64,000 nt of DNA from Apis mellifera (taxonomy: Eukaryota; Arthropoda; Insecta; Hymenoptera; Apidae): NCBI RefSeq assembly GCF_003254395.2, contig NC_037644.1, positions 9,590,086 to 9,654,085 of the forward strand, written 5' to 3'. Numbering within the stretch: the stretch's first letter is position 1; each line of letters starts with the position of its first letter. The notes below the pieces were generated by a model. The model did not search any database, was not told where the DNA came from, and saw only the letters and a list, made by a program, of their open reading frames with translations. The position numbers were made by a program, and so were the translations under genes. Below are positions 1 to 12,218 of the stretch, piece by piece.

Positions 1-1438
1 AATCGAAAGTCGAGATAAAAAGTAATGGTATTCTCTGGTAGAATTATCGTTAAATTATTAATTGAATAGAAAGTATTTTGTGATAGTAATCGAGTAGAAA
101 GTAATCGATTCTCGTTAAGAAAACTCATAAAAGAAATAATTAATCAGGAAGAAAGGTTCGTTTTTCCGAAACGTAGAAAATTGATGGAAATCAACAATCT
201 CTCAGGACAATTGAATTACGCCACAAAAAACGTGGATTGTATATAGCTGTCTCTTTTTTGTGCTTTGTCACTTCATGCACCTTGGCGAAAGGTGTATCTA
301 ACACTTTGTTCACAGCTGGAGTGCAGCACTGCACCGACGACAGTGAGAATTATCACCACTTAACGTATATAAATATGCATTCGACATCTCATTTTAATTT
401 CTCCCAATTATTCATGTAACTTGTAAGATCTATCCTGTCTCCTGCATGTTATTTTTCATTTGCATCTTCTAGAAAAGGAGATTACATTAATATTCTATGT
501 TTTGACTCGTCAATTTTTGGTGAGAGATAAGAAAAGAGAAAATCATAATATCATTTTGATAATTTTACCGAATAATATAATTATTAAAGACAAACTTTTG
601 AAATTAAAGAATATTTTTTTTTTTTTTTGAAAAATATTGATGTGTCAAAGTATCCAAGTAAGATGCATGCAGTTTTATTTATTTGCTTAGGCTTTAATAA
701 TTGTGCTTTTTTTGAAACCTTGTCACCATCCTTCTCCCATCCCCTCCCTTTTTCATTAACGACCTCTTTCGTGACTGCCTGGAGGAGACATTTACTCCCT
801 TTTTTTATTAGTCTATATTCCGGCTCAAACCTGTCACCTTGTTGTCTTGTAATTGAAATCAATGACAATCTTCTAATCTCTCTATTCAATTTACAATTAT
901 GAGAATAAACTCATTTCTGTATATATATAGTGTGGCACTATTGCTTTTTTCTCTCAACGTTACTTTAACTACAAAGTCGTGTAATACACATGGTGTAATC
1001 CGTTCAAAAGAGCCACAAAAGTGAATCAAACCTCGCGATAACTATAACCAAACGTGTATTGTATTGTATCTTTCTTACACTCAGACACTTAATTTATCTG
1101 AGGTCTCTAGAGAATCGTATCCTGGTTATTCCTTAGATACAATATGGCCAGTCATATCGCTTGAACGCTTATATATAACAACAGAAGGGTGTTATTGTAC
1201 ATATATATATATAACAAAAGAGCACTGTTTTACGCATTGTCGCAATCGCATCATCGCCTCGAACACAGGGTTGAGCTGCACATAATCGCATGCCGTATAT
1301 TTTATTCAGTTTATTATTATTTGTTTGAGTTCCATAGGTGTTTACGATTAATTTCCTCCTGAGAGAGAACTCCTCCGGCTGCTCAGGAAAGAAGAACACG
1401 ATTCTACTGCCTGATAGGAGTTTTTCGGTTATGTGCAG
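1..1438. other. Intronic DNA upstream of the first visible Glut1 exon
   Basis: AT-rich sequence with poly-T runs and short (TA)n stretches. Because the exon at 1439 starts with a splice acceptor in the middle of the transporter, this stretch is most simply the preceding Glut1 intron. The short open frames here have no splice context or family resemblance. I see no gene in it. Confidence 0.6.
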
Positions 1439-2066
1439 GAAATGATTGACTGGATGTCTTATCTGTCGGTCGTCTCGACGCTCTTTTTCGTCGTATTTTT
1501 TGCCGTGGGCCCCGGCTCCATCCCGTGGATGATCACGGCCGAACTGTTCTCGCAAGGCCCCAGACCTGCGGCCATGTCCATCGCGGTCCTCGTCAATTGG
1601 ATAGCTAATTTTGTGGTTGGCATCGGTTTTCCAAGTATGAAGGTGAGATATTATAATACAAACTTCCCTCTCAATTTATACATTTTATACATTATGTTTT
1701 TTTAATTAAGGTTAAATATTAGAATTAAAATATTTCGTTTAAAGGTTAAAGCTCTTGGAAAGAATACTTGTACAGGACAGAGGCAATAAAAAGGATTTCA
1801 AACAGAAGGACGAGCAGATATTGATATTCCCTATTTGATCCCCATGTTTTCATGTGTTGCAGACTAGCCTTGAAAACTACACGTTCCTACCATTCAGTGC
1901 ATTCCTAGCCATCTTCTGGATCTTCACGTACAAGCAGGTTCCTGAGACCAAGAATAAAACATTCGAAGAAATTCTAGCTTTATTCAGGCATGGTAACGAC
2001 AGGTACGCAATAAATAAGCCACTTAACACCATTCCCAATACGTATAGCAAATCATTAGATAGATAA
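1439..2066 (+). CDS. Glut1: Glucose transporter Glut1, last constitutive exons (5' part lies outside the window)
   Basis: This is the C-terminal part of a sugar-porter MFS protein that moves glucose across the plasma membrane. Exon 1439-1642 follows the acceptor at 1437-1438 and encodes the family block GPGSIPWMITAELFSQGPRP (transmembrane helix 10 and its loop) plus the next helix. Exon 1863-2002 encodes the last helix and the hallmark VPETKNKTFEEI motif, ending FRHGND plus two bases of the next codon. The donor at 2003 (CAG|GTACGC) is in phase 2. If it is not used, the frame runs on through a 20-residue tail to TAA at 2064-2066. The N-terminal exons must lie upstream of the window. Four downstream exons have acceptors that restore exactly this phase, so this donor feeds a set of alternative C-termini. 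Family identity is very secure; which ends are used in vivo is inferred from splice phase only. Confidence 0.95.
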
Positions 2067-2765
2067 TCTTCGGTTCTCAAGCTCCCCGCCTCCCTCCTTC
2101 CGCAGCTCTCCCCCCTTTTTCTTTTCGCTGTTGATCCATCGATTTTTCTTCACACGTATATACGTATTATTCTGTACATTGTATATCTAATTGCTATCTG
2201 TCCAAAAGGCAAAGCTTGTTCGTTTCTTTCGTTTTGATTTTGTTGTCTGATGAAAAAGTGCGGAAAGAGTTTGAAATCAAGAGACTTTGTATCCATGTTT
2301 TTTTTTTATAAACAACGTGTTAATGTCGATTGTTGAAATTGATGAAAACGCGGAAAGAATTATTAAGTTTCGCAAGTTTCTGTGAAAATATTCGATGCAT
2401 AATATAATTGTTGTATCATATCCGTCCACACATCCGCCCGTCTATATTTTACAAATGAGTCATCAAGTAGTGTATCACATCGAAAATCGCGTGAATCTCT
2501 GAATTGTTACGTTCGAATCGAAGGAAAAGTGCAAGGAGAAGGAATGAAAGAGAGGGAGAGAGAGAGAGAGAGAGAGAGAAAAGAAAAATTTAATTCTTGC
2601 GAAGAAAAAAAGGCTTAGGAAATGCACGCATTATTAATTTATCCAACAAATCGATATAATATTAATAAGAACGATTCATCGTGCGAAAAGTAGACGAATA
2701 ATTAACATGTACATACGATTAATCGAGTAGTTAGCATAACGTGTTTGTTTGACGAGGGGAAAAAG

Positions 2766-2800
<35 letters not shown>

Positions 2801-4121
2801 AAAAGAGGGGAAAAAGGGAAACGAGCGCAGCAAATTATCTTCAAAACGAATCGAATCACGATGTTGCACGCATTATATATATCGAACACTTAAAGAACTC
2901 TGTAAGAGCTTCTTTCAAGCTACAATTACTATACAACAATACCTGTCGACTTTACCGTTATTATTGCTATTATTATTATCATCATCATAATCATCATTAT
3001 TATTATTATATCAAGCATATCAGTAGTAGTACAATTTCTTTAATATTACTTTCATATGCATTATGTAGTTGAGGCATGAAATTACAAATGCGTTACCCTG
3101 TAATGATAAAACGGGGATCGATCAATTTGGATTAAAATTAATGCCGCACCACGCCGTGTGTATATTGCCGCCTAATCGAGGCTATAATACGAATATTCAA
3201 CTGTGATAAAAAAGTTCGTTCGATTTTTCGAGAGAAATATATATATATATATATATATTTCAAAAATAATCAATCGACTCGTACGCGTATTTACGTTAAT
3301 TGTTAATTGTATCCGGTGTAAGAAAGAGAGAGGATCGAATAATCATTTTTTCGAAATTTCTTCGCGTGTTACGTGAACCGAGAGCGTTTCTCTGTTCGAG
3401 ATTAAATACTTGAAAACTCACAATTGGGAACAGTTGTATAATAATAAAGTTTCGAGATTCGATATAAAAGAACGAAACGAGATCTTTTTAATTCCGTAAT
3501 ATTCGTAGAGAAAGTATATCAGTTTTTGAGATTATAATATATGTGTATAATAATATCATGAAAAATGATTCATGGTGATTGTTGTCGCATGGTTGTAACA
3601 GTTTATTATTCATATCATGGTAGTCATTGTCGAAAAAAAAAAAAAGAAAAAGAAAAAAAAGAATTATCTCGGCAATAATAACCGAACAAAGTCTTTCTTG
3701 TAATTATATATATATATATAATATATATATACATATATAGAAGAAGGTACAACATTGTTTTCGTAGATTCGTGCAATTCTCTTCTTTGTAGGAATGAAAT
3801 TTCTTTTTCCGTTCTCGATTGATTGACATTAAAATCTATCTAATGATTTTTCTTCTCATCATTGTTGTTGCTGCGTATAAATATATACATATATGATATA
3901 ATGGTTAAAATTTAACAAGTAAATTGAAATAAATTAATTTTTCTTTTTTTCTTTTTTTAATATGATCGAAACTACGATCGATTTGTTTTACCTTCACCAT
4001 TGTTCATTTGAGATTTCCGTATATTATTATTATTATGGACATTCATTTGTAAAAAACGTGCTGAGGCTTGAAGCTTTTATAGTTTTTATTGTTATTCGTA
4101 TTTTCCCAAGGCCAAAATGGA

Positions 4122-4156
<35 letters not shown>

Positions 4157-4263
4157 TTATTTGTTTAGCTATATTGTATATGTATTATTTCAATAAATCG
4201 TTATTTAATGGTTCTGGTAAATTCTTTAAGTTCTGAAACTTCCGTACTTTTTTTTTTCTTTTC

Positions 4264-4295
<32 letters not shown>

Positions 4296-4372
4296 TTTTT
4301 TTTTCCTTCACACAAATGAAAATTACGTTCTACATGATATCGTAATTGTGCTTTCTATGTTATTTGGAGCAG
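2067..4372 (+). other. Glut1 intron, possibly 3' UTR of the read-through isoform
   Basis: AT-rich sequence with (GA)n at about 2553-2578, several A/G-rich and (TA)n tracts, and (ATT)n near 4125-4155. Several AATAAA hexamers occur, so the part just after 2066 may serve as 3' UTR for the isoform that reads through the donor at 2003. I see no other coding exon with good splice context. Confidence 0.5.
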
Positions 4373-4402
4373 GAGCAGCTTGCGGGACAGCAGACTTTAT
4401 GG
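4373..4402 (+). CDS. Glut1: Glut1 candidate 30-nt microexon
   Basis: An acceptor (GGAGCAG at 4366-4372) and a strong donor (TATGG|GTGAGT at 4403) bracket 30 bases. Joined to the phase-2 donor at 2003 it stays open and reads R-SSLRDSRLYG. Being a multiple of three, it leaves the phase unchanged for the downstream exons. A second AG six bases in (4377-4378) would give a 24-nt version, also in frame. It is a Ser/Arg-rich cytoplasmic insert that could alter phosphorylation of the transporter tail; that role is inference. Confidence 0.55.
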
Positions 4403-6955
4403 GTGAGTCACAGAAAATAAAATTCCCTTGTTACTGTGGTGGCTTTGTTACAATATAATATATATATATATGAATTTCTAAAGATTATTATTTAACTGCA
4501 TGAGCAAATCAGATTACCAAAGACACCACTAGTCGTCTTTAAAGAAAGGATTATTTTTTAGCAAATCATTTACATCCATTATTTCTTTCATTCTCCCGCC
4601 AAACTTCCATTTTATATAATATCTATCTTATCCGCATAATTATCTATATTATCTATATTATATTTGTTATAATATTTTTTTTTTTTTTCTTTCCACGAAG
4701 GTGAGATTTTTGATGTGTGATCGAATTCGAGCTCAATTTAGCCCCTCCCTCCCCTCGATCATTGCTTCTGCAAGCGAAAAATAATCCTGCCCCTGCCTAT
4801 TTTTAAGTGACCATCATTAACTTCGGTCTAACAGCCTGGCATGTTGAAACATCTTTACTTACTACTTATCAGCTCATGTGAGTTTCCATCTCATGCGCTA
4901 CTCAGTCAGGCTATTATATTAATCGTAAAGACGAGAAGAACGTATAGATTGCATGAATAAATCTCGATTTACGACGAGTTAATAATTTTTCTTTTCTTTT
5001 TCTTTTCTTTTTTCTTTTTTTTTTTTCTTGTTTCTTTTTTTCTTTTTCGTTTTTCTTTTTTGCGAAGATACATTTCACAGTTTCTAATAGTTCTTCAGGG
5101 CTATTATGTGATTAATATATAAAAAACGCTTTTCTCGCCGCAATAGAAAGATTGAATAAAAAAAAAAAAAAAAATGAAGCGCAAAAATACTACAAATTAA
5201 TTGTTGACAAGGCTATTTGCTATATACATAACAGCCCCGACTACTTACTTATTTGATACCCTTCTTGGAGCCTTGTATTTTTTACAGCATGCTCCTTTTT
5301 TAGTCTATCAATACCCAGAATATAAATGTTCGACGACAGATCAGTCTTGGAATAATTTTCATGTCGATAGTTGGCACGAGTTTATGGCGCTGTACTGTGC
5401 GATTGCATGTTAGTGCTTACTATTACTATGTTTTGCCGTAACAAATTCTGATTTCTGAGTTGTATACAAATATGATAAATATATATATATATAGATACAT
5501 TTTTCTTACTTCGATAGGCAAACGCAGCAAGAGCCGCTTTGCATAATCTATTGTTCTATCTCCATCGTTCGCGCAAAACGTAAAAAAAAAAAAAAAAAAA
5601 AAAAAAGAAAGTAATTGAAAATTAATACGAGAGAGAAAAAAAGAAGGGAAATGTTAACGTGAAGCGTGAAAATAATTATTTTACGTTCACGTTCCCTTGT
5701 CTGATCAGTGCAGCTCTTGATAAACTCGCAAGCTACGCAATTATATTTTTTTTTTTCTTCTTTTCTTCTTTCTTTCTTTTTTTTTTTTTCCTTTACATTC
5801 ATCCTCTTTGTTTTTTTTTTTTTTTTTATTATAAATTACGCTGAAGAAAGGTTTTGCCGAAACATTCGATGAATCGTTAACAGCTTTTATATACATATAT
5901 ACATACATGAATGAACTCTAATCGATAGTCAGTCTGTGGTTGCTTATGATTTAGTGGAATTTTAATTAAATTTGTTCTTTAACATAACAGCCGTTACGCT
6001 AGTTGATAAACGACATAGAATTAGTATAAAAAGCCATTTTCTTCTTGTCTTTTATGATCGAATGAGTGCTACTTATCAATTTATGATTGTGTATGTTTGA
6101 CTTTTATTGTGTCAGTAAACCGCATTTATGTGATCATTATTATTATACATATACATACATATATATATATATATACATATCTATTTATATTTATATAAAC
6201 TATTTAGGTAAATCATGATGAACGATATAAGGCATAATCGCGTGAATAAGTTTCATAAAAAAATATGTATACCTTTTTTTTTTTACAGCTTGTACACTCG
6301 ATATATCCATAATCCATGCATTAACATTTTCAACGATTACAATTACAAAATTTCGAGCAAGCTGTACATTTAATGTACGTAAAAAAAGAGATAAATAAAA
6401 TTAAATAAATACAAATAGATGATTCCTATTGAGAAAAAAACCAGTCTTCTCTTTCGAACGAGATTGGGATTTCAACAACACTAGGAATTATTTAATTGTA
6501 ATTGAAATACGAATATTCCTACCTAAAGATGCAATACAAAATTCTCTTTTTCTTTGAAAAAAAAAAAAGAAAAAACGGAAAAATTTTATCATTCATTTTC
6601 ACGTTGAAGATATAGATAATTTACATCCACATACGTAAATAAAATGGGTCATTTTTAATCAAATATTATCGTCAGATGACACAGCCGACACAGATTATTA
6701 TAACAGCCGCTTGATAAATCTCGAAAACGGATGTTCCGAACGGTGACAATTACCACGGTATTTGGGGAATCTCCAACGATCCCCCTCCCCCTTTTCTTAT
6801 TTTCTCGATCCATTATCAATCGCGCGCACACGTTTCTTGACAATGAAACAGTTTCCTTGTTAAACGGCGCGAAAAAAACTACGATTTTCTCTCTCAAAAT
6901 CGAAACATAAAAACGATTCGAGGCTCGTTGGCCATGTAACGTTATTATATTGCAG
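4403..6955 (+). other. Glut1 intron
   Basis: AT-rich with long poly-T/TC runs (about 4980-5060, 5740-5830) and (TA)n near 6160 and 5475. An acceptor-like site before 5519 opens a frame that runs into a poly-A lysine run, and I did not accept it as an exon. No other feature is supported. Confidence 0.5.
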
Positions 6956-7046
6956 GGAAGAGGAGCTCGCCACTAACTCTAGCAAGGAGACCGTCCTATC
7001 TGACGCCACCACTGCCAACCATACCCATGCTACTGACAAACCATAA
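6956..7046 (+). CDS. Glut1: Glut1 alternative terminal exon A
   Basis: The acceptor TATATTGCAG ends at 6955. Joined to the phase-2 donor at 2003 (or after the microexon) the exon stays open for 30 codons to TAA at 7044-7046. The peptide is hydrophilic and acidic/Thr-rich, beginning EEELATNSSKETV and ending THATDKP. The block is markedly more GC-rich than its surroundings, as expected of selected coding sequence. It would give a cytoplasmic tail unrelated to the other ends. Phase agreement and composition support it; expression is not shown. Confidence 0.7.
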
Positions 7047-8409
7047 AAAAAATAAATAAATAAATAAATAAATGAACGAATAAAAAAAAACAAAAAAAAA
7101 AATACTGATAATTAAGAACGATTTTAATCGAATATCGAAGACCACTATAGATTCTCGTATCTCCGGTCGATCTAATGGAATAATTGTTATTGGCAACGAT
7201 TTAGCATACTCGTAGCACACAAACTGCTATAAGATATCATTATATATCACTGATATACATACAAGTTTAAAGACTAAAAGATATATATATATATATAAAA
7301 AAAAAAAAATAGGAAAAAAAAAAGAAAAAAAAATACTTTTTGGAAACATTCGTTACTATAGTATATATTATATTAATGAACGAATATTTCGGCATCACCG
7401 ATAAGATCATATACATACAATATATATATATATAAATATATATATATACACATATATTCTATGTTGTAAAATAAATCTGTTTGTTTATTTAATTACCGGT
7501 TTTAGTTTTCTTCTTCACTCGTATACATGGACGACCTCGAGTTTTTATTTTTCTTTCTTTTTCTTTTTTTTTTCTTTTTTCTTTTTTCAACTTTGGTCAA
7601 ATTAACTTTTTTGACCTAATTTCCATTCACCTTGCAGGAAAAGTCAATTAAGAAATATTCAGTGTACGCTGAGAAGAGATCGAAGTATCTCTGCGCAGCG
7701 TGTGCATTCATCTGTCGTTTTTTTTTTTATGGTTAACCGCGATCCCGCGAAACTCCCGTTCGATAAGAAAGCGAAGTAGTCAAAAATAGTTGAAATTATT
7801 CGATAATTATAGCAAGCGATACGTACACTTTTTGAAGTCTACTACACAGGCCAGTGAACCACTGAAATCCTACAAGGCTAGAAACTGTGAAATGAATTAT
7901 CATTTCTTTTGAGACGAGACAGAAAAAAAAAAAAAGAAAGAAAGAAAGGAAAGAAAGAAAATCGGAATAAATCCAAGTAACGAAAGTTTATCTTTTACTT
8001 TAGCTGTGTGAAGCGAATTGTGTGAACAAAAAAAATAGGCAAAATTAAAGTTCGACTAATGGTAGCTTTTGTTATTGTTATTAACGTGCCACAGAACAAA
8101 ATCAAATACAAAACAATATATTATAATAGTAGTAGTGTTATAAGCCGGGATACATCATCACAAATCGAAAATTTTTAAATCCAGGTCAATTAGGATAGAA
8201 TAAAAAATAAAAAAAACGGATATGTATTACTTACGTTGACGAGTACTTAAGTTGATAAGCCGCGATACTGTTTCCCCATGGTCCTACGATGTCGGTGCAT
8301 GTTAAATCGATGCCCTCGACGAAGATGTGGAATATAATAAGGGAAGGAAAGATTCAATAGACATGTATCAAGAAGCGGAAACTTGGACAAGTCGCGTGAT
8401 GTTTTGCAG
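7047..8409 (+). other. Glut1 intron, with one weak candidate exon at 7638-7779
   Basis: Mostly AT-rich sequence with (TA)n near 7410-7450. A good polypyrimidine tract and acceptor (ACCTTGCAG) end at 7637. Read from the Glut1 phase, the next 47 codons are open to TAG at 7777-7779, but they include a poly-T run read as Phe. I keep this only as a candidate; nothing else is seen. Confidence 0.35.
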
Positions 8410-8518
8410 GAGCATGCTAAACTGTGTGAATGCATTAGAGGGACACATACCGCCAGCAGAGAGTGCAGCCCTGATGGTGGCCGAGGAGAAGCCACATCCT
8501 GATTCATGTAAGGCTTAA
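8410..8518 (+). CDS. Glut1: Glut1 alternative C-terminal exon B
   Basis: The acceptor GTTTTGCAG ends at 8409. Joined to the donor at 2003 it reads R-SMLNCVNALEGHIPP followed by AESAALMVAEEKPHPDS, which resembles the C-terminal tail of insect Glut1 as I remember it. Used as a last exon, it ends CKA with TAA at 8516-8518. A donor inside it (GATTCAT|GTAAGG, GT at 8508-8509) instead ends the exon at 8507 and links in frame to the exon at 12127. So this exon is either terminal or internal. GC content is high against the flanks. The coding assignment is firm; the choice between the two ends is inferred. Confidence 0.85.
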
Positions 8519-11500
8519 AAACCTGACCAAAATCGTCCACAAACATCTGTCATCATATAGCCATTTCCGTCTTTATACGACAAATAATTCTTTCAATTCT
8601 TTTATTTATTTATTTTTTTTCCTTCAATAATTGATACTTATATAAATCACGATAAAAATATCATTATTATATATGTTTTATTTAGTAAAAATCACATATG
8701 GAATAATTACGTTATTAATTTATTTAAATTTAAATTATTAATTTTCAAAGAATTGTTTGTCACTTGTCGCTTATTCCATCTACCTCTCATTGTGCATGAC
8801 ATAATGCCATCTATGTATGTTCGTAATTTTTATTTATTTGTAGTTTCATTGTGATACATTCGTTTCAAATTTATTTGCGACTATTATTTTTCTGCTTTCA
8901 GTATGATTCAAAAGTGCAGAGGAATCAAAGTGCTGATTATATGAAATCAAAATTACATTGCTGCTTCGCTACTACAAGATATACAAGTGGTCCTAGCAGA
9001 GAACAATATCACACTACCTATATTTTTATGTTGACAATAGCAAAAATTAGAGAGGGGTGCAATCGAATATAATTCTGTAAATGATAAGAGATTATTTTAA
9101 TCATATATCATTGATTACAAATGTATTATATATATATACATATATAAGACATTAGAAGTTAAAATTTAATTCAACATCAATATTTTTTGTAAATGTCCAT
9201 TTTCCAATTGTTCGTTTCTAATTATTCATCTTTTATTATTTTAAAGAATTCATTAGAAATTTATTCATACAAATCATAGCAATGTATCTCGTAAAAAAAT
9301 TTGTTTGAAGTTCAATTTATTATTATACGATGCCCTCTTTTTCCAGGAAAAATCATTATTAAATTTTAATTATCTCAAACTCATTTTCACTTTATGTAAC
9401 TATTTGCATTTCATTGATCATAGTTCTATTTTAGCTTTTCATGACTCTCACTGCTTCAGCCAAACACTCACACCATTTAAACTCAATTAAAAATTGAATA
9501 GTTGAAATATTTTCATTTATAGAGCTTATGAACTTGACTAAATTCACCACGTATGTCAAATGATTTATAAATAGATATTATAAATATTAAAAAATATTGT
9601 TGAATAGGAATAGATATGTACTTTTCTATAATTTTTTTATCTTTCAGAGTTCAAGAAACTCTCAATGTTATAAGCTCTATAATTTATACATATTATACAG
9701 AGTGTTCCATACTACTGGGTGAAATTATAAAGTATTAGAGAAAGAAAAAATTATCAGAGAACAAAATTAAATATCTGTTACATGTTCTATGTATCAGTAA
9801 TTTTTATGCATTTCCACATTAAAATAATCTTTTCTTTAAATATACATACAAAGCATTTTATATATTTTTCATTCGAATTTATCATGTCACTTACTTTTCA
9901 CTTTCATTGTTTCTATCACAGTATTTTAATTTTTTAAGCAATTTAAATATTTTAAAATTTAAAAAAGAATCTAAGAATAGTCAAATACATATTGATTTTG
10001 ATTGATTCAAATGATTCAAATACTTTTCATTTTAAGTAATTCTACTCTTTTGATATTATGTATCAGAGCATCCTAGAAATAATTAATTTTTCATTTGAAG
10101 TTGCTCATCATATTTTGAATTGTATAAAAAAATTAATAAATCACTTTTTAAAAATAGAAAATATTGTTGAATGTAATAGTTAAAATGCAATAGAAATTTT
10201 TAATCTTGGATTGACATGTCTGAATAAATATACAGTATTATTGAAATTTTATCATTTTTTTTTTCATTGATTTTTACATATCACTTCACAAGTTTCTTAA
10301 ATGAAGCATTTAATGAAATAAATTGAATTCCAAAATATATAATCAATTGAATGAATAAAAATTAAACAGAATACGTATTCCAATAGAAATTATATTTTAC
10401 AAATATATTAATGTTAACAAGAATGAATAAGTAGATAGTAGATATATAGAACATATCATTTGATTTTATTCCCTCAATATTTTTTTCTGTCTTTAATAAT
10501 TTTGAAAATATAATTATGTCTAGTTATATAGGAACTCTGTATATATATATATATATATATTACATGTCTCTCTTCTGTCATCTGTGTGCAGTATGATAAT
10601 CTGTTATCCTATATACAATCTGATTCTAGTCAATTTTAATATATTCCTATAATTCTTATAAATAAAACTAGTAGATATATTGGCTTCATTTCTATTTCCA
10701 TTCTAAGAGTATACATGTATTATGCGCTATTAACACTGGCCTTTGTAGTAGTTTATATGGAGGTAGGCCATTAAGGATCTTACATTACACATATGGTCTC
10801 CATAAATCGATTTAAGAAATGTAAAAATATGAAAGAGTGAGGAGTCATATGAATGTTAAACTTATAAGATTTAAAAAAAACAAATAATATAACATTATCA
10901 TTATTTTTTATATGAAGCTGCAAAACCAACTTTTTCAATACTATTGCAATTGAAGCATGAATGGTGTAATGGGCATGTCCGCATGAATGTAATTTACTTC
11001 ATTTAGATTAAAAAACAAGAAAAAAGAAGTTATGAATAGTAAATATCAATCTTGTGCATTTTTTATTTCAAAATATTGCCATTCTTAAGTTTATTTTTTT
11101 ACTTGATGAAATGCTAAAAAATAAGATATCATAGAAACTAATTCTATTTATTAAACAATTTAACCAAAATAAATAATAATATGCATATATCTATGCTAAT
11201 TCTTAGAATTATGTATAAGTCTTTCAAACATAATTATTAGATGGATACAAATAATATTTTAAAAAAATATTATTACAATATATTTATTACAAACAAAATA
11301 ATTATTTATAAATGCATTACACAATGCTTGTAATATTTAAAAGTTTATATATATATGTTCTTTTTTAATATTATTTGATAATACTTTCAGATTTAAAAAT
11401 AACTGACTGAATTAAGAATAAAATTATATTTTATCATTTTTCAAATCTTTTTATGATATTTTCAGGATGCTGTTGACTAATTTAACCTTTTAATATGAAA

Positions 11501-12126
11501 ATAATAGTATTATGTATAATTCAAATATAATATTAAGTAATAAAAAAAAGGAAATTTCTACATTTTAAATTTCAAAATAAAAAAATATATAATATTATGT
11601 AAAACAAAAATTTATACAAATTTACATTTTATAAAATACAGATTACAAATATAGATTTATACATTCGTCATATTTTAAATAGATACTATTTATATTTAAC
11701 ACTATTTATCATAAACCAAATAATTTTTTACAATCTTTTTATAAATATATTCGTATACCAATTCATCAAAATCATTTTAAAACAATTGTGGATAAAATAA
11801 TATTCTATTCACAATCAGAAAAAAATATAGTAGAATAAAATTTTATAATAGTGCGATTATTCAATTTCGATATAAATTGAAAATCTCGATATAAAGAAAA
11901 AATTTAAATTTAATTATTCAATTAACTCAAAATCACATTATTAAAAATACAGTTCAATTTTTTTTTAACAATTTTTCTACAAGAATCGTAGAAGCTTGTG
12001 CTATTTGTCGTCTATCTAAATTGAAACGGTTTAAGTAGATGAATGCGAAGAGTAGTGTAACAAGTATTGAAAATACGTATTGAAAATGTGCATCTGATTA
12101 ATCTGGGTGAACAGTTGTGTTTGCAG
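8519..12126 (+). other. Glut1 intron, or 3' UTR of the exon-B terminal isoform
   Basis: Very AT-rich. Contains (TA)n at about 10537-10561. A short block at 10737-10810 has inverted words (TGGCCT/AGGCCA and TATGGAG/CTCCATA) that could form a hairpin, but no known RNA family is recognised. An acceptor-like site before 8901 leads quickly to stops. No gene is supported. Confidence 0.5.
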
Positions 12127-12218
12127 CTGGATCAGAGCGATCTTCCGACGCACCCGCTCAACCGGAGAGATCACCGCCCCCGCTTCCCCCGCCACGCTTT
12201 CCGAACAGCGGTGTCTGA
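12127..12218 (+). CDS. Glut1: Glut1 alternative terminal exon C with PDZ-ligand-like end
   Basis: The acceptor TGTTTGCAG ends at 12126. Joined to the internal donor of exon B (GT at 8508) the frame continues as S-GSERSSDAPAQPERSPPPL, then PPPRFPNSGV and TGA at 12216-12218. The tail is rich in Ser and Pro and ends Ser-Gly-Val, fitting the class I PDZ ligand rule (S/T-x-hydrophobic). Vertebrate GLUT1 also ends in a Ser-x-Val PDZ ligand, which binds GIPC. The block is strikingly GC-rich inside AT-rich DNA. Joining straight from 2003 also gives an open frame (another sequence, to TAA at 12241), but the exon-B join gives the more family-like tail. Confidence 0.75.

Noticed and set aside
237..419. 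60-codon ORF near the window start
   Set aside because: Signal-peptide-like start, but no acceptor, donor or family resemblance; it lies in a Glut1 intron.
1169..1555. 128-codon minus-strand ORF
   Set aside because: Antisense shadow of the Glut1 exon and its intron.
5519..5610. Acceptor-like site and open frame after TTCGATAG
   Set aside because: The frame runs into a poly-A lysine tract and lacks a family-like tail; weaker than the accepted Glut1 ends.
8247..8546. 99-codon minus-strand ORF
   Set aside because: Antisense to the GC-rich Glut1 exon B, whose plus frame fits the transporter tail and has splice sites.
8901..8960. CTTTCAG acceptor as partner of the exon-B donor
   Set aside because: Joining 8507 to it gives a stop after one codon; the 12127 acceptor gives a long sensible tail.
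10737..10810. Possible small hairpin (TGGCCT/AGGCCA, TATGGAG/CTCCATA)
   Set aside because: Stems are only 6-7 bp and compete with each other; no known microRNA seed recognised.
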